This document shows, piece after piece, positions 34,406 through 44,222 of a stretch of 64,000 nucleotides of DNA (position 1 is its first letter; each line of letters starts with the position of its first letter). The stretch spans positions 1-64,000 of the forward strand of contig JAIETI010000144.1 in assembly GCA_019745365.1 (NCBI GenBank). The letters run 5' to 3'. The position numbers and the translations under genes were made by a program. The notes beneath the pieces were generated by a model. That model made no database searches. It saw only the letters and a list, made by a program, of their open reading frames with translations, and was not told the origin of the DNA. The stretch is from Gemmatimonadaceae bacterium (GTDB taxonomy: Bacteria; Gemmatimonadota; Gemmatimonadetes; Gemmatimonadales; Gemmatimonadaceae).

Positions 34406-35667
34406 CAGGCATCCCTCCACTGGGGGTTCTCGACATCGAGGTGCACGAGTTCCGCATAGGATTCGCGCGCCGTGACCGTCGCCCATCGCGAGCCATCGAC
34501 CATCACTTCGGCGGCACGCGGCCGCGCATTGTAGTTCGAGGCCATCACGTACCCATACGCGCCCGTCGTGTGCACCGCCAGCAGATCTCCGGGCTCCACC
34601 GCGTCCATCTCGCGGCCGAGGGCAAGGAAGTCGCCCGTCTCGCACACCGGGCCGACCACGTCCGCCGTCGTCCGCGCGCCGCGCGGCGCGACCGCTTCGA
34701 TCTTGTGGTACGCATCGTAGTGCGAGGGGCGCAACAACTCGGTCATCCCCGCGTCGCAGATGACGAACGTGGTCCCGCCGCTCTGCTTCACATACAGCAC
34801 GCGCGTGAGCAAGCCACCCGTCGCAGCGGCGAAGAATCGACCGGGCTCCACGAGCAGTTCGAGACGGAGTCGCTGCGCCACCGGGACCACGAGCGCCGCG
34901 AACGCCGCCAGATCCGGCTCCGCCTCACGCTCGTACGGCACGGGGAGTCCGCCGCCGACATCGAGGTACCGCAGCGGGGCCCCCGCGGCGCGCAACCGCT
35001 CCGCCAACTCGCCCAAGCGTCGCGCACCGTCCGCGTAGGCGTCGAATGCGTGCAGCTGCGAGCCCACATGCATGTCGAGCCCGACCAACCGCAGCGCGGG
35101 ATGCGCCAACACCGACTCCCCCGCCGCGAAGGCCTCGTCGTAGGGGATGCCGAACTTGTGCCCCTTCTCGCCGGTCGCGATGTAGTGGTGCGCGTTCGAG
35201 ACCGCGACCTCCGGGTTCACGCGCAAGCCGACGGCCGGCGTCGCGCCGAGCGATGCGGCGATCGCCGCGATGCGCTCGATCTCCGCCACCGACTCGACAT
35301 TGATCATCTTCACGCCGGCGACGATGGCGTCGCGCAGTTCCGCGTCGCTCTTCCCCACGCCTCCGAAGAGGATGTCGCTCGCCGGGAACCCAGCGCGGAG
35401 CGCCTTGAACAGCTCCCCGCCTGACACCACATCCACGCCGGAGCCCACAGCACGCAATTGATCGAGGATCCCACGTGAGGCGTTCGCCTTCAGCGAGTAG
35501 TGGATCCGATGCGGCACGCCACCGAGCGCCGCATCGAGCCTCTGATAGCGATCACGGAGTGTGCCAGCGCCGTACACATACAGCGGCGTCCCCGCGGCCT
35601 CGGCCAGCGCCGCGGCGCGCACACCTTCGACATACAGCACGCCGTCGCGACGCGTGAACGCGGTCAT
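34405..35667 (-). CDS. lysA: Diaminopimelate decarboxylase
   Basis: A 420-residue PLP enzyme (alanine-racemase fold type III) that decarboxylates meso-diaminopimelate to L-lysine. The cofactor lysine is Lys60 in IHYSLKANA. Also visible are LDVGGGLPVPYE, the EPGRFF motif, and VGPVCETGDFLA with the C-terminal active-site Cys, followed by GAYGYVMASNYNARPRAAEV. The length is normal. The gene begins 1 base after the proS stop and leads into the phosphodiesterase gene. Confidence 0.96.
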   Translation of the reverse strand: MTAFTRRDGVLYVEGVRAAALAEAAGTPLYVYGAGTLRDRYQRLDAALGGVPHRIHYSLKANASRGILDQLRAVGSGVDVVSGGELFKALRAGFPASDILFGGVGKSDAELRDAIVAGVKMINVESVAEIERIAAIAASLGATPAVGLRVNPEVAVSNAHHYIATGEKGHKFGIPYDEAFAAGESVLAHPALRLVGLDMHVGSQLHAFDAYADGARRLGELAERLRAAGAPLRYLDVGGGLPVPYEREAEPDLAAFAALVVPVAQRLRLELLVEPGRFFAAATGGLLTRVLYVKQSGGTTFVICDAGMTELLRPSHYDAYHKIEAVAPRGARTTADVVGPVCETGDFLALGREMDAVEPGDLLAVHTTGAYGYVMASNYNARPRAAEVMVDGSRWATVTARESYAELVHLDVENPQWRDA

Positions 35668-35668
35668 C

Positions 35669-37141
35669 CTAGTAGCTCTTCGCCCAGATGACCTGATGCT
35701 TCGCCGGCTCGCCGGTCACCATGCAGGTCGTCGGTCCGTTCGGCGTGCGGAACTCCTCGTCAGGGATACACCGGATCGTCGCCTTCGTCTCTTCCTTCAC
35801 CCGGGCTTCGATCGCCGGATCGGCGTTCCACCCCGCGTAGACGAACGCGCCCTCTCCGGCCATCACCTCTTTGAATCGGTCGTACGAGATCGGCTCACGA
35901 ATAGAGTTCGCCTCACGACGCGCCCGCGCCGCCTCCTTCATGTCGGCTTGGATCCGCTCTAGGAGTGCCGCCGCGGTCGCGGGGAGCCCCTCCATTGCCA
36001 ACGACTGCTTCTCCTTCGTGTCGCGGCGCGCCGCGAACACCGCCGTCTTCTCAAGATCCTTCGGGCCGAGCTCGAACCGGAGCGGCACGCCGCGCAGTTC
36101 CCACTCGTAGTACTTCGCGCCAGGCTTCATCCCATCGCGCGCATCCACGTGGACGCGCAAGCGATCGGTCGCGCCTCGCCCCGTCCAATCGGTCAGCTGC
36201 GCCTTGAGCGCCATTGCGGCCTCGGTCATCCGCCCGCGCTCCTCATCGCTCTTCCAGATCGGAACGATCACGATCTCGATCGGCGCTAAGCGTGGTGGGA
36301 TCCGCAGCCCGTTGTCGTCGCCGTGCGTCATCACGAGTCCACCGATCATGCGGGTGGACACGCCCCACGAGGTATTCCAGGCGTGCGCCATCTCGCCGCT
36401 CTCCGTCTGGAACGTCAGGTCGAACGCCTTCGCGAAGTTCTGGCCGAGGTTGTGCGAGGTCCCCGCCTGCAACGCCTTGTTGTCCTGCATCATCGCTTCG
36501 CACGAGTAGGTGCGCAGTGCGCCGGCGAACCGCTCGCTGTCGGTCTTCCGTCCCGTCACGACCGGCATCGCCATCCAGTCATCCATGAAGCTGCGATAGA
36601 TGCCGAGGATCTTGAGCGTCTCCTCCTCCGCCTCCGCCTCGGTGACGTGCGCGGTGTGCCCCTCCTGCCAGAGGAACTCGAGCGTGCGCAGGAACAACCG
36701 CGTGCGCATCTCCCAGCGCACGACGTTCGCCCACTGGTTCATGAGGATGGGGAGATCGCGGTACGACTGCACCCACTTGGCGAACATGTGGTAGATGATC
36801 GTCTCGCTCGTCGGGCGGACGATCAGCGGTTCCTCGAGCTTCTTTCCGCCACCATGAGTGACGACCGCCACCTCCGGCGCGAACCCTTCCACATGGCTCG
36901 CTTCCTTCTTGAGGAAGCTCTCGGGGATGAAGAGCGGAAAGTAGGCGTTCTGATGCCCCGTCGCCTTGAACATGTCGTCGAGCGCACGCTGCATGCGCTC
37001 CCAGATCCCATACCCGTTCGGACGGATCACCATCGACCCCTTCACCGGGCTGTAGTCCGCGAGCTGCGAGCGCAGCACGAGTTCGTTGTACCACTCCGAG
37101 AAATCGGCCGCTCGGGTGGTCAGCTTCTTATCGTCAGCCAT
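35669..37141 (-). CDS. proS: Prolyl-tRNA synthetase, archaeal/eukaryal-type (short)
   Basis: A 490-residue class II aminoacyl-tRNA synthetase. Motif 1 is in the [19 protein letters not shown] region, motif 2 in [30 protein letters not shown], and motif 3 near [15 protein letters not shown]. There is no editing (INS) insertion between motifs 2 and 3, unlike E. coli ProRS of 570 residues. This is the ProS type 3 form shared with archaea and eukaryotes. It charges tRNA-Pro. The ATG at 37141 is 18 bases after the hisS stop and the next gene starts 1 base after its own stop. Confidence 0.96.
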   Translation of the reverse strand: MADDKKLTTRAADFSEWYNELVLRSQLADYSPVKGSMVIRPNGYGIWERMQRALDDMFKATGHQNAYFPLFIPESFLKKEASHVEGFAPEVAVVTHGGGKKLEEPLIVRPTSETIIYHMFAKWVQSYRDLPILMNQWANVVRWEMRTRLFLRTLEFLWQEGHTAHVTEAEAEEETLKILGIYRSFMDDWMAMPVVTGRKTDSERFAGALRTYSCEAMMQDNKALQAGTSHNLGQNFAKAFDLTFQTESGEMAHAWNTSWGVSTRMIGGLVMTHGDDNGLRIPPRLAPIEIVIVPIWKSDEERGRMTEAAMALKAQLTDWTGRGATDRLRVHVDARDGMKPGAKYYEWELRGVPLRFELGPKDLEKTAVFAARRDTKEKQSLAMEGLPATAAALLERIQADMKEAARARREANSIREPISYDRFKEVMAGEGAFVYAGWNADPAIEARVKEETKATIRCIPDEEFRTPNGPTTCMVTGEPAKHQVIWAKSY

Positions 37142-37159
37142 CGTCGTTGATCCTGGGAA

Positions 37160-38494
37160 CTAGTCGCGCCCGTGGGCGCGACGGAAAGCCTGCAGAACCG
37201 CCTCGAGCTCCAACACATGCTCCCCCTGCTCCGGGAGCCCACGCAGCGGCGCACGCGCCGCCACGCGCTTGTACCCGATCATCCCTTCCATCGCCGGATC
37301 GCCGCTCAGAAAGCAGACGTGCTCCGACTCCGCCGTGTGTGACACCTTCCGCTGCTTGTTCATCGTCGCGTCGCCGATCGCGTACTCCACGGCGGCGCCG
37401 GCCGCGCGCAGCGCCTGCCCCACGCGGATCACCTCCGCCGGCGACACGCGCTCCTCCGCGATGAGCCATACCTCAGGCGTCGCGGCCTTCACACCGTCGA
37501 GTTTGCCACGCGCGGCGAGCAGTTCGCCGAGGACGACATCACCCATCCCGAAACCGAGCGCCGGGAGGTCGACGCCGCCGAGCGCCTGCAAGAGATTGTC
37601 GTAGCGGCCACCGCCGGCCACCGCGCGGAACTCCCCCTGCGCATCGAACAGCTCGAAGACGATTCCGGTGTAGTACGCGAGCCCACGCACGATCGTCAGA
37701 TCGAGCACCACCCAATCGCGATAACCGTACGCATCCATCAGGCCGAGGTACCGCTCCAGTCGATCGAGCGCCTCCACCACTGCCACATGCGCACCGAACC
37801 GCGCCCGCAATGCCTCTACCGTCGTGGCGCCGACGGTCGCGAGCAGTGCCTCGGCGGCCTCAGCGGTCACGCCCGCTTCGGTGAGTTTCGCCATCGACGA
37901 CTCACGCGACGCGCGCTCGACCTTGTCGATCACCGCGTACGCGACCCCGTGCTGCGCGTCGGTCAGACCGAGCGCGTTCAGGATCGCACTCAGCAGACGC
38001 CGGTCAGAGACGCGCGCGCGGATGTCCGCCGCACCCAGCTCGAGCTCAGCGCAGATCTCGAGTGCCACCGCGAGCAACTCCGCATCGGCGCGCTCGCTCG
38101 TCTCGCCGACGATATCGACGTTCAGCTGGAAGTGCTCGCGCAACCGCCCCTTCTGCGCCCGCTCATAGCGAAAGAGCTGCGGGAGCGAGAACCAGCGCAC
38201 GGGCTTCCGTAATGCGTTCGCCTTGGCGGCGACCATGCGGGCGAAGGTCGGCGTCATCTCGGGCCGGAGCGAGACCTCGCGCGCGCCTTTGTCCGTGAAC
38301 GCGTACAGTTGCGTGACGATCTCCTCGCCACTCTTCTGCGTGTAGAGCTCGAGGGGCTCTAACGGCGGGCCATCGTACTCGACGAAGGCGAAACGCCGCG
38401 CGACCGCCCGCCAAGCACGCGCGATGTGCGCGCGCCGCGCGAGATCGTCCGGATAAAAGTCCCGGAATCCCGGGAGAGGAAGTGCGCCCTTCAT
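37160..38494 (-). CDS. hisS: Histidyl-tRNA synthetase
   Basis: A 444-residue class II synthetase that charges tRNA-His. The N-terminus LPGFRDFYPDDLARR, motif 2 RWFSLPQLFRYERAQKGRLREHFQLNVDIVG and the histidine-binding GGGRYDNLLQALGG are diagnostic. A C-terminal anticodon-binding domain (LIAEERVSPAEVIRVGQALR) completes it. ATG 38494 was used; a TTG one codon earlier is the open-frame start. It is 9 bases downstream of the folC stop and 18 bases before proS. Confidence 0.95.
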   Translation of the reverse strand: MKGALPLPGFRDFYPDDLARRAHIARAWRAVARRFAFVEYDGPPLEPLELYTQKSGEEIVTQLYAFTDKGAREVSLRPEMTPTFARMVAAKANALRKPVRWFSLPQLFRYERAQKGRLREHFQLNVDIVGETSERADAELLAVALEICAELELGAADIRARVSDRRLLSAILNALGLTDAQHGVAYAVIDKVERASRESSMAKLTEAGVTAEAAEALLATVGATTVEALRARFGAHVAVVEALDRLERYLGLMDAYGYRDWVVLDLTIVRGLAYYTGIVFELFDAQGEFRAVAGGGRYDNLLQALGGVDLPALGFGMGDVVLGELLAARGKLDGVKAATPEVWLIAEERVSPAEVIRVGQALRAAGAAVEYAIGDATMNKQRKVSHTAESEHVCFLSGDPAMEGMIGYKRVAARAPLRGLPEQGEHVLELEAVLQAFRRAHGRD

Positions 38495-38503
38495 CAAAGG
38501 AAT

Positions 38504-39781
38504 TTACCCGGCGGTCGGAGACACCGCCAACAGCGCCATCGCGTCGCCCACGGTGTGGAACGAGCCGGTGATCAGCGTCGTGCTGCCCAGACGATCGGCG
38601 CGCGCGATCGCCGCGCCGAGGTCGGTCTCCACCTCCGCGGGGATCCCCTCGGCGGCGCAGTGCGCCGCCACCTCGCGCACCCGCCACGCCCGGCTCGCCG
38701 GCGCACTCGGCGCCTCCGTCAGCACGAAGCGCGAGACCACCGGCGCGAGCCGCGCGAGGATCCCAGCCCAATCCTTGTCGCCCAACACGCTCAACACGGC
38801 CGTCACGGCACCCGCGGGGCGGACCGCCCGCAACGTGTCCGCCAGCACCTGCGCCCCATCCGGATTGTGCGCCACGTCGAAGATCGTTCGCCCAACGTGA
38901 TGGAAACGTCCCGGCAGTCGCACCGCGCGCAGTCCACGGTCGACGGCCTCCGTCGTCGGTCGCAGCGATGTCGGGAGCGCGTTAAGCATCGCGAGCGCGG
39001 TCGCCGCATTCGCCGCTTGGTGCGCGCCAACGAGCGGGGTGCGATAGCCGCGCCCCCGCCAGCGGAACGATGTTCCCAGCGCGTCGGTGACGACGTCGCT
39101 CACCCCTGCGCCCCCCTGCACCTCGTCGATCGACGACGCGCCGTGCATCGCCGCGAGCTCCATGAGTTGCGCGCGGATCGCGGACTCCGGCTCACCGACG
39201 ACGGCGGGACGGCCGGGCTTGAAGATCCCCGCCTTCTCGGCCGCGATCAGCTCCCGTGTCGCGCCGAGGAACTCCTGATGGTCCAGTCCGATGTTCGTCA
39301 CCCCGGCCACAAGCGGATCGACGACGTTCGTCGCATCGAGACGGCCGCCCATCCCCGTCTCGATCACCGCGACATCCACCCCCGCGCGCGCGAAGAAGGT
39401 GAACGCCATCGCCGTGGTCGCCTCGAAGAAGGTCGCGCCGGTCGCCTCGACATCCCCCGTCCACTCGCGGATCCACGCGGTGATCCACTCGGCGGGAACG
39501 GGGGCGCCATCGATCAAGAAGCGCTCGGTGAAATCGACGAGATGCGGCGAGGTGTAGCGGGCGACCCGGAGACCGCGCGCGCGGAGCACCGCATCAAGCG
39601 TCGCGCAGACGCTCCCCTTCCCGTTCGTCCCGGCGATGTGCACGACGGGGACCGCCCGATGCGGATCGCCCATCCGATGGAGGAACGCCTCCACCCGATC
39701 CAGTCCAAGCTTCCACTGACCGGTGGTGCGCGCGAAAAGGAACTCGAGCGCGCGCCGGTAGTCGCTCAGCTCGTCTCCCAT
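38504..39781 (-). CDS. folC: Folylpolyglutamate/dihydrofolate synthase
   Basis: A 425-residue Mur-ligase-like enzyme that adds glutamate to folates and, in bacteria, often to dihydropteroate. The ATP loop is VHIAGTNGKGSVCATL, and RYTSPHLVDFTERFLID, FFEATTAMAF, GVTNIGLDHQEFLG and FDVAHNPDGAQ are family motifs. The length is standard. Its ATG overlaps the end of accD by 16 bases, as seen in other bacteria with an accD-folC pair. Confidence 0.95.
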   Translation of the reverse strand: MGDELSDYRRALEFLFARTTGQWKLGLDRVEAFLHRMGDPHRAVPVVHIAGTNGKGSVCATLDAVLRARGLRVARYTSPHLVDFTERFLIDGAPVPAEWITAWIREWTGDVEATGATFFEATTAMAFTFFARAGVDVAVIETGMGGRLDATNVVDPLVAGVTNIGLDHQEFLGATRELIAAEKAGIFKPGRPAVVGEPESAIRAQLMELAAMHGASSIDEVQGGAGVSDVVTDALGTSFRWRGRGYRTPLVGAHQAANAATALAMLNALPTSLRPTTEAVDRGLRAVRLPGRFHHVGRTIFDVAHNPDGAQVLADTLRAVRPAGAVTAVLSVLGDKDWAGILARLAPVVSRFVLTEAPSAPASRAWRVREVAAHCAAEGIPAEVETDLGAAIARADRLGSTTLITGSFHTVGDAMALLAVSPTAG

Positions 39782-40629
39782 CCGGCGGCCGCGGGCTTGC
39801 CGCTCATGTGCCGGAGCAACTGTCCGACCGTCTTCTTCAGCTGGTGACGATGCACCACCTGATCGACCATCCCGCGATCAAGGAGGAACTCTGCCGTCTG
39901 GAATCCTTCCGGGAGATCCTGCCCCAGCGTCTGGCGGATCACGCGAGGGCCCGCAAAGCCGATCACCGCGCCCGGTTCGGCGAGGATCGCGTCGCCGAGC
40001 ATCGCGTAGCTCGCACTCACGCCACCCGTCGTTGGATTCGTGAGGATCGACACGTACGGGATGCGCCGATCGTGCAGCTGCGAGAGCACCGCGGCAGTCT
40101 TCGCCATCTGCATCAACGAGAGCACGCCTTCCTGCATGCGGGCGCCGCCGGATGCCGAGATGATCACGAGCGGGAACTTCCGCTCGAGCGAGAGCTCACC
40201 GAGCCGCGCGATCTTCTCGCCGACGACCGATCCCATCGACCCGCCCATGAACGCGAAGTCCATGACGGCGAGATTCACCGGCATCTTCTCCATCGTGCCG
40301 GTCGCGGTGAGGATGGCGTCCGACTCGCCCGCCGCACCGAGCGCCTTCTTCAGGCGCGCCGGATACTCGGGGAAGTTCAGCGGATCGACCGATCGCAGAT
40401 CGGCTTCGGTCTCTTCCCAGGAGTCGGTATCGAGGAGGATCCCGACATACTCGTGGGCCCGCATCCGCCGGTGGAAGTCACAACTCGGACACACGTGGGC
40501 GTTCCGCACGAACTTCTCGCGGATGTCCGTGTGCCCGCACGCCTCGCACTTCTCCCACACATCGGGAGGGATCTCGAGGCGCTCGCGCCGCGGCTCGCGC
40601 GGTTTCTTCTCCTTGCGAAACCAAGCCAT
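39766..40629 (-). CDS. accD: Acetyl-CoA carboxylase carboxyltransferase beta subunit
   Basis: A 287-residue AccD, which with AccA transfers carboxylate from biotin to acetyl-CoA to give malonyl-CoA. An N-terminal four-Cys zinc finger is present (Cys28, 31, 47, 50 in CEACGH and CPSCDF). The crotonase-like carboxyltransferase core contains PLVIISASGGARMQEG and NPTTGGVSASYAMLGD. The start is ATG 40629 and the gene is 82 bases from the rodA stop, the widest gap in this part of the series, so a new promoter is possible here. Confidence 0.96.
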   Translation of the reverse strand: MAWFRKEKKPREPRRERLEIPPDVWEKCEACGHTDIREKFVRNAHVCPSCDFHRRMRAHEYVGILLDTDSWEETEADLRSVDPLNFPEYPARLKKALGAAGESDAILTATGTMEKMPVNLAVMDFAFMGGSMGSVVGEKIARLGELSLERKFPLVIISASGGARMQEGVLSLMQMAKTAAVLSQLHDRRIPYVSILTNPTTGGVSASYAMLGDAILAEPGAVIGFAGPRVIRQTLGQDLPEGFQTAEFLLDRGMVDQVVHRHQLKKTVGQLLRHMSGKPAAAGWETS

Positions 40630-40711
40630 AGACTAGGTAATGTGACGCCCATCACGCATCGGGGCAAGCGCAAACCGCGCAACACATTGCCCAGCTGAGA
40701 CTTACCTCACG

Positions 40712-41962
40712 TCAGATGACGAGCGTATCCGCCTTTCCACGTCCTTCGCTCGAGATCCGCACGAGCATCCCCACCGCGAGCCAGCAGGAGAGCATGAAGG
40801 AGCCGCCATACGAGAAGAACGGCAGCGGGATCCCCGTGATGGGCATGAGGTTCAGTGTCATCCCCACGTTCACTAGGATGTGCACGAACCAACTCGCCAT
40901 CAGTCCGAAGGCCACGAGACTTGGGAATGCCGAGGGCGCGCGCCCCGCGACGCGTGTGGACCGAAGCAGCAACCAGGTGAAGAGGATGAGCGCCACGCTC
41001 ACGCCGAGGAAGCCGAGCTCCTCACCGACCACGGGGAAGATGAAGTCGGTATGTTGCGCGGGAAGGAACGCCAGCCGCTTCTGCGTTCCGAGCGTGAACC
41101 CCTTTCCGAACCACCCCCCCGAGCCGATCGCCACTTGCGACTGGATCACGTGATACCCGGAGGCCCGCGGGTCGGCCTGCGGGTCGAGGAACACCTGTAG
41201 CCGGCGCTGCTGATACGGCTGCAGCTGTTCCCAGAGCAGCGGTGCGACGACGCCCATCGCAACATTCGCGGCGACGACCAGGGCTCCTTCGAGCAGATAG
41301 GGTCGCGCCCACAGCACCAGCGCGATGAGAAGGATGAACCACGCGCCCCAGAGCCCGGTGCTGAACGCCAACACAAGACTCACCGCAGGGCTGGCCAGGA
41401 GCACGAGCAGCGGCCACGAGACGCCGCTCCAGAAGAGCATCGCGAAGAGGATGCCGATGAAGACGATCGCGGTGCCGAGGTCAGGCTGCCCCATGATCAG
41501 CAGCCAGGGCACGAGCACGACGACCACGGGTGGCCAGAGCTCGAAGAGCGACTTCGGCGCGTCCTTCCGCGACGAGAGCACCTTGGCAAGACAGAGCACG
41601 ACCGCGAGCTTCGCCAGCTCCGAGGGCTGGCCGAGCCGCACCCCACCGATCGCCAACCAGCTCTTCGTGCTCGCCGCCGTGCCCGCGCCCGTGCCGACGA
41701 AGAGCAGGAGGAAGAGGAGCGCCGTGCTGAGCGCATACACCGGCACACTCGCCCACTCCAGCAGGCGCACCGACGCGCGCGTCGTGAGCCACGCCGCGCC
41801 GATGCCGAGCACGCACCACATCAGCTGCGTGCGCCAGATCCGCGCCACCATCGTCGGCGCATCGGTCTGCCCCGCCGAGAACACCATCGCGATCCCGTAC
41901 ACCGAGAGCGCGAGCGCCAGCGCGACGAGCGTCCAGTCGGCCACCTGCCGCCGCGCCCTCAT
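40712..41962 (-). CDS. rodA: RodA, SEDS-family peptidoglycan glycosyltransferase
   Basis: A 416-residue SEDS protein with about ten transmembrane helices. RodA polymerises lipid II in the elongasome together with PBP2. Typical elements are TKSWLAIGGVRLGQPSELAKLAVVLCLAKVL, GQPDLGTAIVFIGILFAMLF and the large periplasmic loop with SGYHVIQSQVAIGSGGWFGKGFTLGTQ, followed by PAQHTDFIFPVVGEELGF and GIPLPFFSYGGS. The ATG 41962 start overlaps the mrdA stop (ATGA). It ends the mreBCD-mrdA-rodA group. Confidence 0.96.
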   Translation of the reverse strand: MRARRQVADWTLVALALALSVYGIAMVFSAGQTDAPTMVARIWRTQLMWCVLGIGAAWLTTRASVRLLEWASVPVYALSTALLFLLLFVGTGAGTAASTKSWLAIGGVRLGQPSELAKLAVVLCLAKVLSSRKDAPKSLFELWPPVVVVLVPWLLIMGQPDLGTAIVFIGILFAMLFWSGVSWPLLVLLASPAVSLVLAFSTGLWGAWFILLIALVLWARPYLLEGALVVAANVAMGVVAPLLWEQLQPYQQRRLQVFLDPQADPRASGYHVIQSQVAIGSGGWFGKGFTLGTQKRLAFLPAQHTDFIFPVVGEELGFLGVSVALILFTWLLLRSTRVAGRAPSAFPSLVAFGLMASWFVHILVNVGMTLNLMPITGIPLPFFSYGGSFMLSCWLAVGMLVRISSEGRGKADTLVI

Positions 41963-43737
41963 GGACCGGCCGTCCCCACCGCCTCCACCGGCGTCGCCTT
42001 GAGATAGCGCTCCACGATCTTCGACGCGATGCGCGCCGCGCGTGACCCGTGCAGCCCGAACTCCAACATCACCGCGACGACGATCGTCGGCTCTTCCGCC
42101 GGTGCGAACCCTGCGAACCACGCGTGGTCACGCTTCGCGTCCTGCGCATTCTGGGCGGTCCCCGTCTTTCCCGCGAGCACCAGCCCTTCGATGCGCGAGC
42201 CCGCGGCCGTACCGCGGCCGACGACGCCTGCGAGTGCCGCGCGCAGGCCATGGAGACGCGCGGAGTCGAGCGTGAAGAGCGCCACGCGCTCCGGCGCGCC
42301 GCGCACCACCTCCGGCTTCGCCGCGCTCCCGTCGGTCGCGAGCGCGGTGTAGAACCGGGCGAGGTTCACGACCGTCTGGGAATTCTCCCCCTGCCCGATC
42401 GCCAGATTGAGCGCGTTCGCCTGCGTCCACCCACGCGGCCCGTAGAGGCGATCGTAGTAAGCCGTCGCGGGTGCCGTCGGAAAGCGAGGACGCGTCTCGT
42501 TCGGGAGATCGATCCCGCTCCGCTCGCGACTCCCGAGCTGGATACCGCCCGCCACGAGCTTCGTGAGGCCAAGCTTCAGTCCGAGCTGATAGAAGTACAC
42601 ATCGCACGAGACCTCAATGGCGCGCGCGAGCGAGGTGTAGCCGTGCCCCTTCTTCTCCCAGCACTTGAACCGACGGTTTCCGAACTGGAACCCGCCGGTG
42701 CATGGCGTCGGCATCACATCCTCGAGCTTTACCAGCCCCTGCTCCATCGCCATCACCGCCGTTGCCAGCTTCCACGTCGAGCCCGGCGGGTACGTCCCTT
42801 GGATCGCTTTGTTGTAGAGCGGACGCCGTGGATCCTCGTTCAGCTCCTTCCAATAGTCCGTCGGGATCCCACCGATGAACCGGTTCGGATCGAAGCTCGG
42901 AGCCGAGTGCAGCGCGAGTACTTCCCCCGTGCGCGGGTCCATCGCGACCGCCGCACCGATCAACGAGTCGCCGAACAGCGCCACGACGAAGCGCTGCAGA
43001 TCGAGGTCGATGTTCGTGCGGAGCGCTGGTGCCGCCTCCGGCGAAAGGTCCTGCCGTGCACCCGCCTCGCGCACGACGCGGTTGCGCGCGTCCACCTCGA
43101 CGAAGCGCACCCCTTCGCGCCCGCGGAGGCGCCCCTCATACTGCCGCTCGAGCCCACCCTTCCCGATCTGTTGCCCCGCCTTGTAGCCGCGATACTCCGG
43201 CGTCGCGAGTTCCCCTTCGGTGATCTCGCCGGTGTACCCGACCAGCGCCGCGACGCCCGCGCCATCGGGATAGTGACGCTTCGGCGCCGACTGGATGATC
43301 AACCCGGGGAACTCGACCCGATGCTCTTCGAGCACACTCACCAACTCGAACGACGCGTCGCCGAAGATCACCGTCGGGCGGTTCGGGTTCCGCCGGAACC
43401 GTCGCAGCGCCGCCTCGATCTGCTCCGCGCTGAGCGGCACGGTGCCCGAGAGCCGCGTCAGGACCGCACGGAGTGAATCGGCCCGCGGCGTCAGGATCGA
43501 CACCGAGTACCCGGGGAGGTTCTCCGCGATGATCCGTCCCGCGCGGTCGTAGATCACACCGCGCGGTGCGGGAAGTGGGACCTCTCGCAAGCGGTTCTCC
43601 TCGGACTGCAGCACATACTGCGCGTGCTGCAACACCTGCGCCCGGAAGAACGATCCACCGAGGAAGAGCGTCGCCACCACGACGACGCCCGCGGCCACGC
43701 GAGCGCGGCGCTGAACGTCGTTCGGGTGGAAGCTCAT
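41959..43737 (-). CDS. mrdA: Penicillin-binding protein 2 (elongasome transpeptidase)
   Basis: A 592-residue class B PBP. One transmembrane helix (about residues 14-30) anchors it. A dimerisation/pedestal domain (residues 45-220) precedes the transpeptidase, where Ser320 in PPGSTWKLAT is the acylated serine, SCDVYFY is the SxN variant, and GKTGTAQN is the KTG motif. It cross-links peptidoglycan with RodA as partner. The start at ATG 43737 overlaps the mreD stop (ATGA). Length and motifs match PBP2 of diderm rods. Confidence 0.95.
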   Translation of the reverse strand: MSFHPNDVQRRARVAAGVVVVATLFLGGSFFRAQVLQHAQYVLQSEENRLREVPLPAPRGVIYDRAGRIIAENLPGYSVSILTPRADSLRAVLTRLSGTVPLSAEQIEAALRRFRRNPNRPTVIFGDASFELVSVLEEHRVEFPGLIIQSAPKRHYPDGAGVAALVGYTGEITEGELATPEYRGYKAGQQIGKGGLERQYEGRLRGREGVRFVEVDARNRVVREAGARQDLSPEAAPALRTNIDLDLQRFVVALFGDSLIGAAVAMDPRTGEVLALHSAPSFDPNRFIGGIPTDYWKELNEDPRRPLYNKAIQGTYPPGSTWKLATAVMAMEQGLVKLEDVMPTPCTGGFQFGNRRFKCWEKKGHGYTSLARAIEVSCDVYFYQLGLKLGLTKLVAGGIQLGSRERSGIDLPNETRPRFPTAPATAYYDRLYGPRGWTQANALNLAIGQGENSQTVVNLARFYTALATDGSAAKPEVVRGAPERVALFTLDSARLHGLRAALAGVVGRGTAAGSRIEGLVLAGKTGTAQNAQDAKRDHAWFAGFAPAEEPTIVVAVMLEFGLHGSRAARIASKIVERYLKATPVEAVGTAGP

Positions 43738-44222
43738 CCGCGCTCCGGGAGCGCTAACGGACGCGCGATCAGCAGGACCACGATACCCACCACCGCCGTC
43801 ACCGCGGCGGCGAGCGGCGACCAGAGCACCAACTGCAGGACGAGCTCCTGTCCACCGAGGCGATGCTCCGCGAGCACCGTGATCAGGTCGGCCATCCACT
43901 TCCCCGCGAAGACGAACACCGCGTTTAGGAGGATGTTATCGGCGAAGAACGCCGCCTTCAGCCAGCTCGCCGTGTAGCCCACGATCGTCAGCGCGAGCGC
44001 ACCCGCGCCGAACGCCTCCGGCACCATCGCGTCGGCGACGATGCCGATGGCGAAGCCGATGAGCGCCGCCGCCCCGGGACGCGTCCGCACCGCGACGAGC
44101 AGGAGCGCGACGACGAGGAAGTCGATCCCGGCACGCCAGCCGAGCGCCGGTCGCAACGAGTAGTGCAGCGCGATCAGCGTGAAGAAGAAGAGCGCGAGCA
44201 GCACCCGACGGGCGAACGTCAT
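43734..44222 (-). CDS. mreD: Rod shape-determining protein MreD
   Basis: A 162-residue membrane protein with about five hydrophobic segments (for example VLLALFFFTLIALHYSL and FLVVALLLVAVRT). No enzymatic motif is present; the family is a membrane scaffold between MreC, PBP2 and RodA. Identity comes mainly from position, size and hydrophobicity, with the FGIGIVADAM-like segment (GFAIGIVADAMVPEAFG) usual in MreD. The start overlaps the mreC stop and its stop overlaps mrdA, both by ATGA. Confidence 0.88.
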   Translation of the reverse strand: MTFARRVLLALFFFTLIALHYSLRPALGWRAGIDFLVVALLLVAVRTRPGAAALIGFAIGIVADAMVPEAFGAGALALTIVGYTASWLKAAFFADNILLNAVFVFAGKWMADLITVLAEHRLGGQELVLQLVLWSPLAAAVTAVVGIVVLLIARPLALPERG